Below are positions 62,298-64,000 of a stretch of 64,000 nt of DNA, piece by piece. Below the pieces are notes generated by a model that saw only the letters and a program-made list of their open reading frames with translations, had not been told where the DNA came from and made no database searches. Origin of the DNA: Ehretia macrophylla (Eukaryota; Streptophyta; Magnoliopsida; Boraginales; Ehretiaceae); contig CM075766.1 of assembly GCA_037974665.1 (NCBI GenBank), positions 45,373,569 through 45,437,568 of the forward strand, given 5' to 3'. The stretch's first letter is position 1. Each line of letters starts with the position of its first letter. The position numbers and the translations under genes were made by a program.

Positions 62298-63604
62298 ATG
62301 GCGTTGTTTGGATCTAATATTTCCAGCGAGGTAAATTTACTTACTCTCTTTAATAAATACATAATTATTTATTGAAAAATTCATATTAGGGTTTTATGAT
62401 TTCCAATACTAATTTTGTAAGCATACATTAGATTGTTGTGCTACACTTACAAACTTGCTTGATATAAAACTATTGGGAAATTTCGTAATCACCTCGAATT
62501 TGTAGCATGAAAATCAAAGTTGGGAAATACTTTATATATGTGTGCACGTGGTGGTGTGGTTTATAAGTTAGTGTTTAGTGTTTAAGTTATAATTAATTAT
62601 TGCAGGTCTAGTGGGTATTTGGTGTAAGACAGTTATTATCAATGTCACAGACTCTCGTGTTGCTAGTGGGTCCGAGGTTCTGGGCCTTGGGTGTGACAGA
62701 ATGTGTATGTGTTACTTGATATATAGTTAAAATAGTTAGATATTGACTGATACTGGTATTTCTTTTTTCCAACCAAAGCAGGTCGGGCTAAAATTGCTTC
62801 TCTTTCCACTTGGTTCCAATGTTGTTATTCGAACAGCATGGTGAGATATGAATTGAGTTCAATCTTTGTCATTGTTGTATTCAAGTTATGAACAATGGCT
62901 CATTGTTGTTATGCACGAATGAAGCAACATCCTCAGGGAACTTCTAATACTTACATATTCTGTAGTGTGCTTATTTAACCTGAACTATTTCGGTTGGGGG
63001 CAACTGCTATTCTTATTAGCAACAACAAGGATTAATGTGCTGTCTTTATTTTCAATTGAATTATTGATTATTTTTGGATTTTGCAGTTGTTCTGTGGGAG
63101 TCGCTTTACCAGTTTACTCTACATTCAAGGCAATTGAATCAAAGGATCAAAACGAGCAGCAAAAGTGGCTTTTATACTGGGCAGGTTAGCGTTTTGTTGG
63201 ATATTTATCTAGCTTCTCACGTTATGCATTATGATGCCGGTTTTTAACTTTCCTTTTACTTTTCCCCTTACTTCCCTATAATTCACTCCCTGTTATTCAC
63301 CAAGATTATGTCATCAGTTAATTGAATTTGCCTCCTATTCCTCGTATTGAGAATTTGTTGCTTTCGCTTGCAGCATATGGATCCTTTAGCGTTGTTGAGT
63401 CACTTACAGATAAATTGCTCTACTGGTACTGCTTCATCAAATAGTTGTATCCTGGACCTTGTAGTAATTATTCGTTTTGTCAGATATTTATGTTTACATA
63501 AATATTCTGCTTATGCAATTCCTTTGTCTGAATCCATCAGGTTTCCTCTTTATTACCACATGAAGTTTGCATTTCTCGTTTGGCTTCAACTACCATCAAA
63601 TGAT
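62298..63604 (+). CDS. HVA22-like protein, k-type (partial, runs off window)
   Basis: A TB2/DP1/HVA22 (REEP) family membrane protein that shapes the endoplasmic reticulum; some plant members respond to abscisic acid. Five exons are visible: 62298-62330, 62782-62840, 63087-63184, 63374-63425 and 63541-63604. All are GT-AG and phase-consistent, giving the first 102 aa from MALFGSNISSEVGLKLLLFP. Motifs include CCSVGVALPVYSTFKAIESK, QQKWLLYWAAYGSF, and FPLYYHMKFAFLVWLQLP, which form the two hydrophobic hairpins of the family. The order and wording match the HVA22-like k group best. The remaining C-terminal exons are not found up to position 64000 and must lie beyond the window. Confidence 0.9.
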
Positions 63605-64000
63605 GTAAGTGTAATTGGATTCATCACTCTTATTTCATGGCGTTAATTTTCTTTATCCTGAGTTAATTTCCTTTGTTTCTTATTCCTTTTCCCCGCTTCC
63701 CTGAATTTATATTAGAAATGACATGAAGATCTTCAGAACAGTATTCAATACATGTCCAGGTTTACAACAGTAATTCTATAACTGGAAATATAGTTAAGTT
63801 TCATTGGCCTGTGAATGAAGTGTTTTGGTCACAGTTGCTGAACTGCTGTCCTAAGCAAGCTGTGTATCTATAATTTGCACGGTATGAAAACCTTGCCCTT
63901 CTAAGACCTACTTCCAGGCCCTATTCCGAAAAAAGGGAAGAAGATAAAATGAAGTTATCTTTTACAGTTTGCATTGACTTTTTTATTTGGGGTCTTGAAA

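Overview
This is a nuclear window from a flowering plant, almost certainly a eudicot; the species cannot be named from the sequence. The evidence is AT-rich spacer, GT-AG introns, plant-specific gene families (BURP, organ-specific P4/S2, MED32, DUF7086, polyol transporter, HVA22) and plant transposon types. The host genes are ordinary single-copy or small-family plant genes and do not form a pathway or cluster.

Layout. 1-725: the 3' end of a hAT transposon sits inside a broken organ-specific P4/S2 gene. 3687-4837: a two-exon BURP gene. 6037-7521 (minus): an intact two-exon organ-specific P4/S2 gene with a foldback element in its intron. 9938-10296: a LINE 3' fragment. 10377-10823: a hairpin MITE. 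12266-13088: a truncated BURP paralogue. 13334-13768 (minus): Mediator subunit MED32. 15437-25209: a young Ty3/gypsy element of the Tat lineage, with matching 5-bp target duplications, nearly identical LTRs and an antisense coding block with its own reversed TATA box. 25718-28912: two long-inverted-repeat (MULE/foldback-like) elements. 29259-30074: a DUF7086 gene. 32552-33288: a second copy of the foldback element seen at 6371, followed by a 99-bp tandem duplication. 34225-52691: the complete phosphatidylinositol 4-kinase alpha gene, resolved into 26 coding exons giving 2026 aa. 54525-56840 (minus): a three-exon polyol/monosaccharide transporter, 527 aa. 57193-57500 (minus): another LINE 3' fragment. 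62298 to the right edge: the first five exons of an HVA22-like (k-type) gene.

I found no undescribed multi-gene system. Three observations deserve most attention. First, all the elements with target duplications near 9-10 bp and long inverted repeats build their arms from degenerate units of about 30-32 bp. Second, the Tat element carries an antisense gene block and its own minus-strand TATA box. Third, intron 24 of the PI4K gene contains a perfect 30-bp copy of coding sequence from the following exon.
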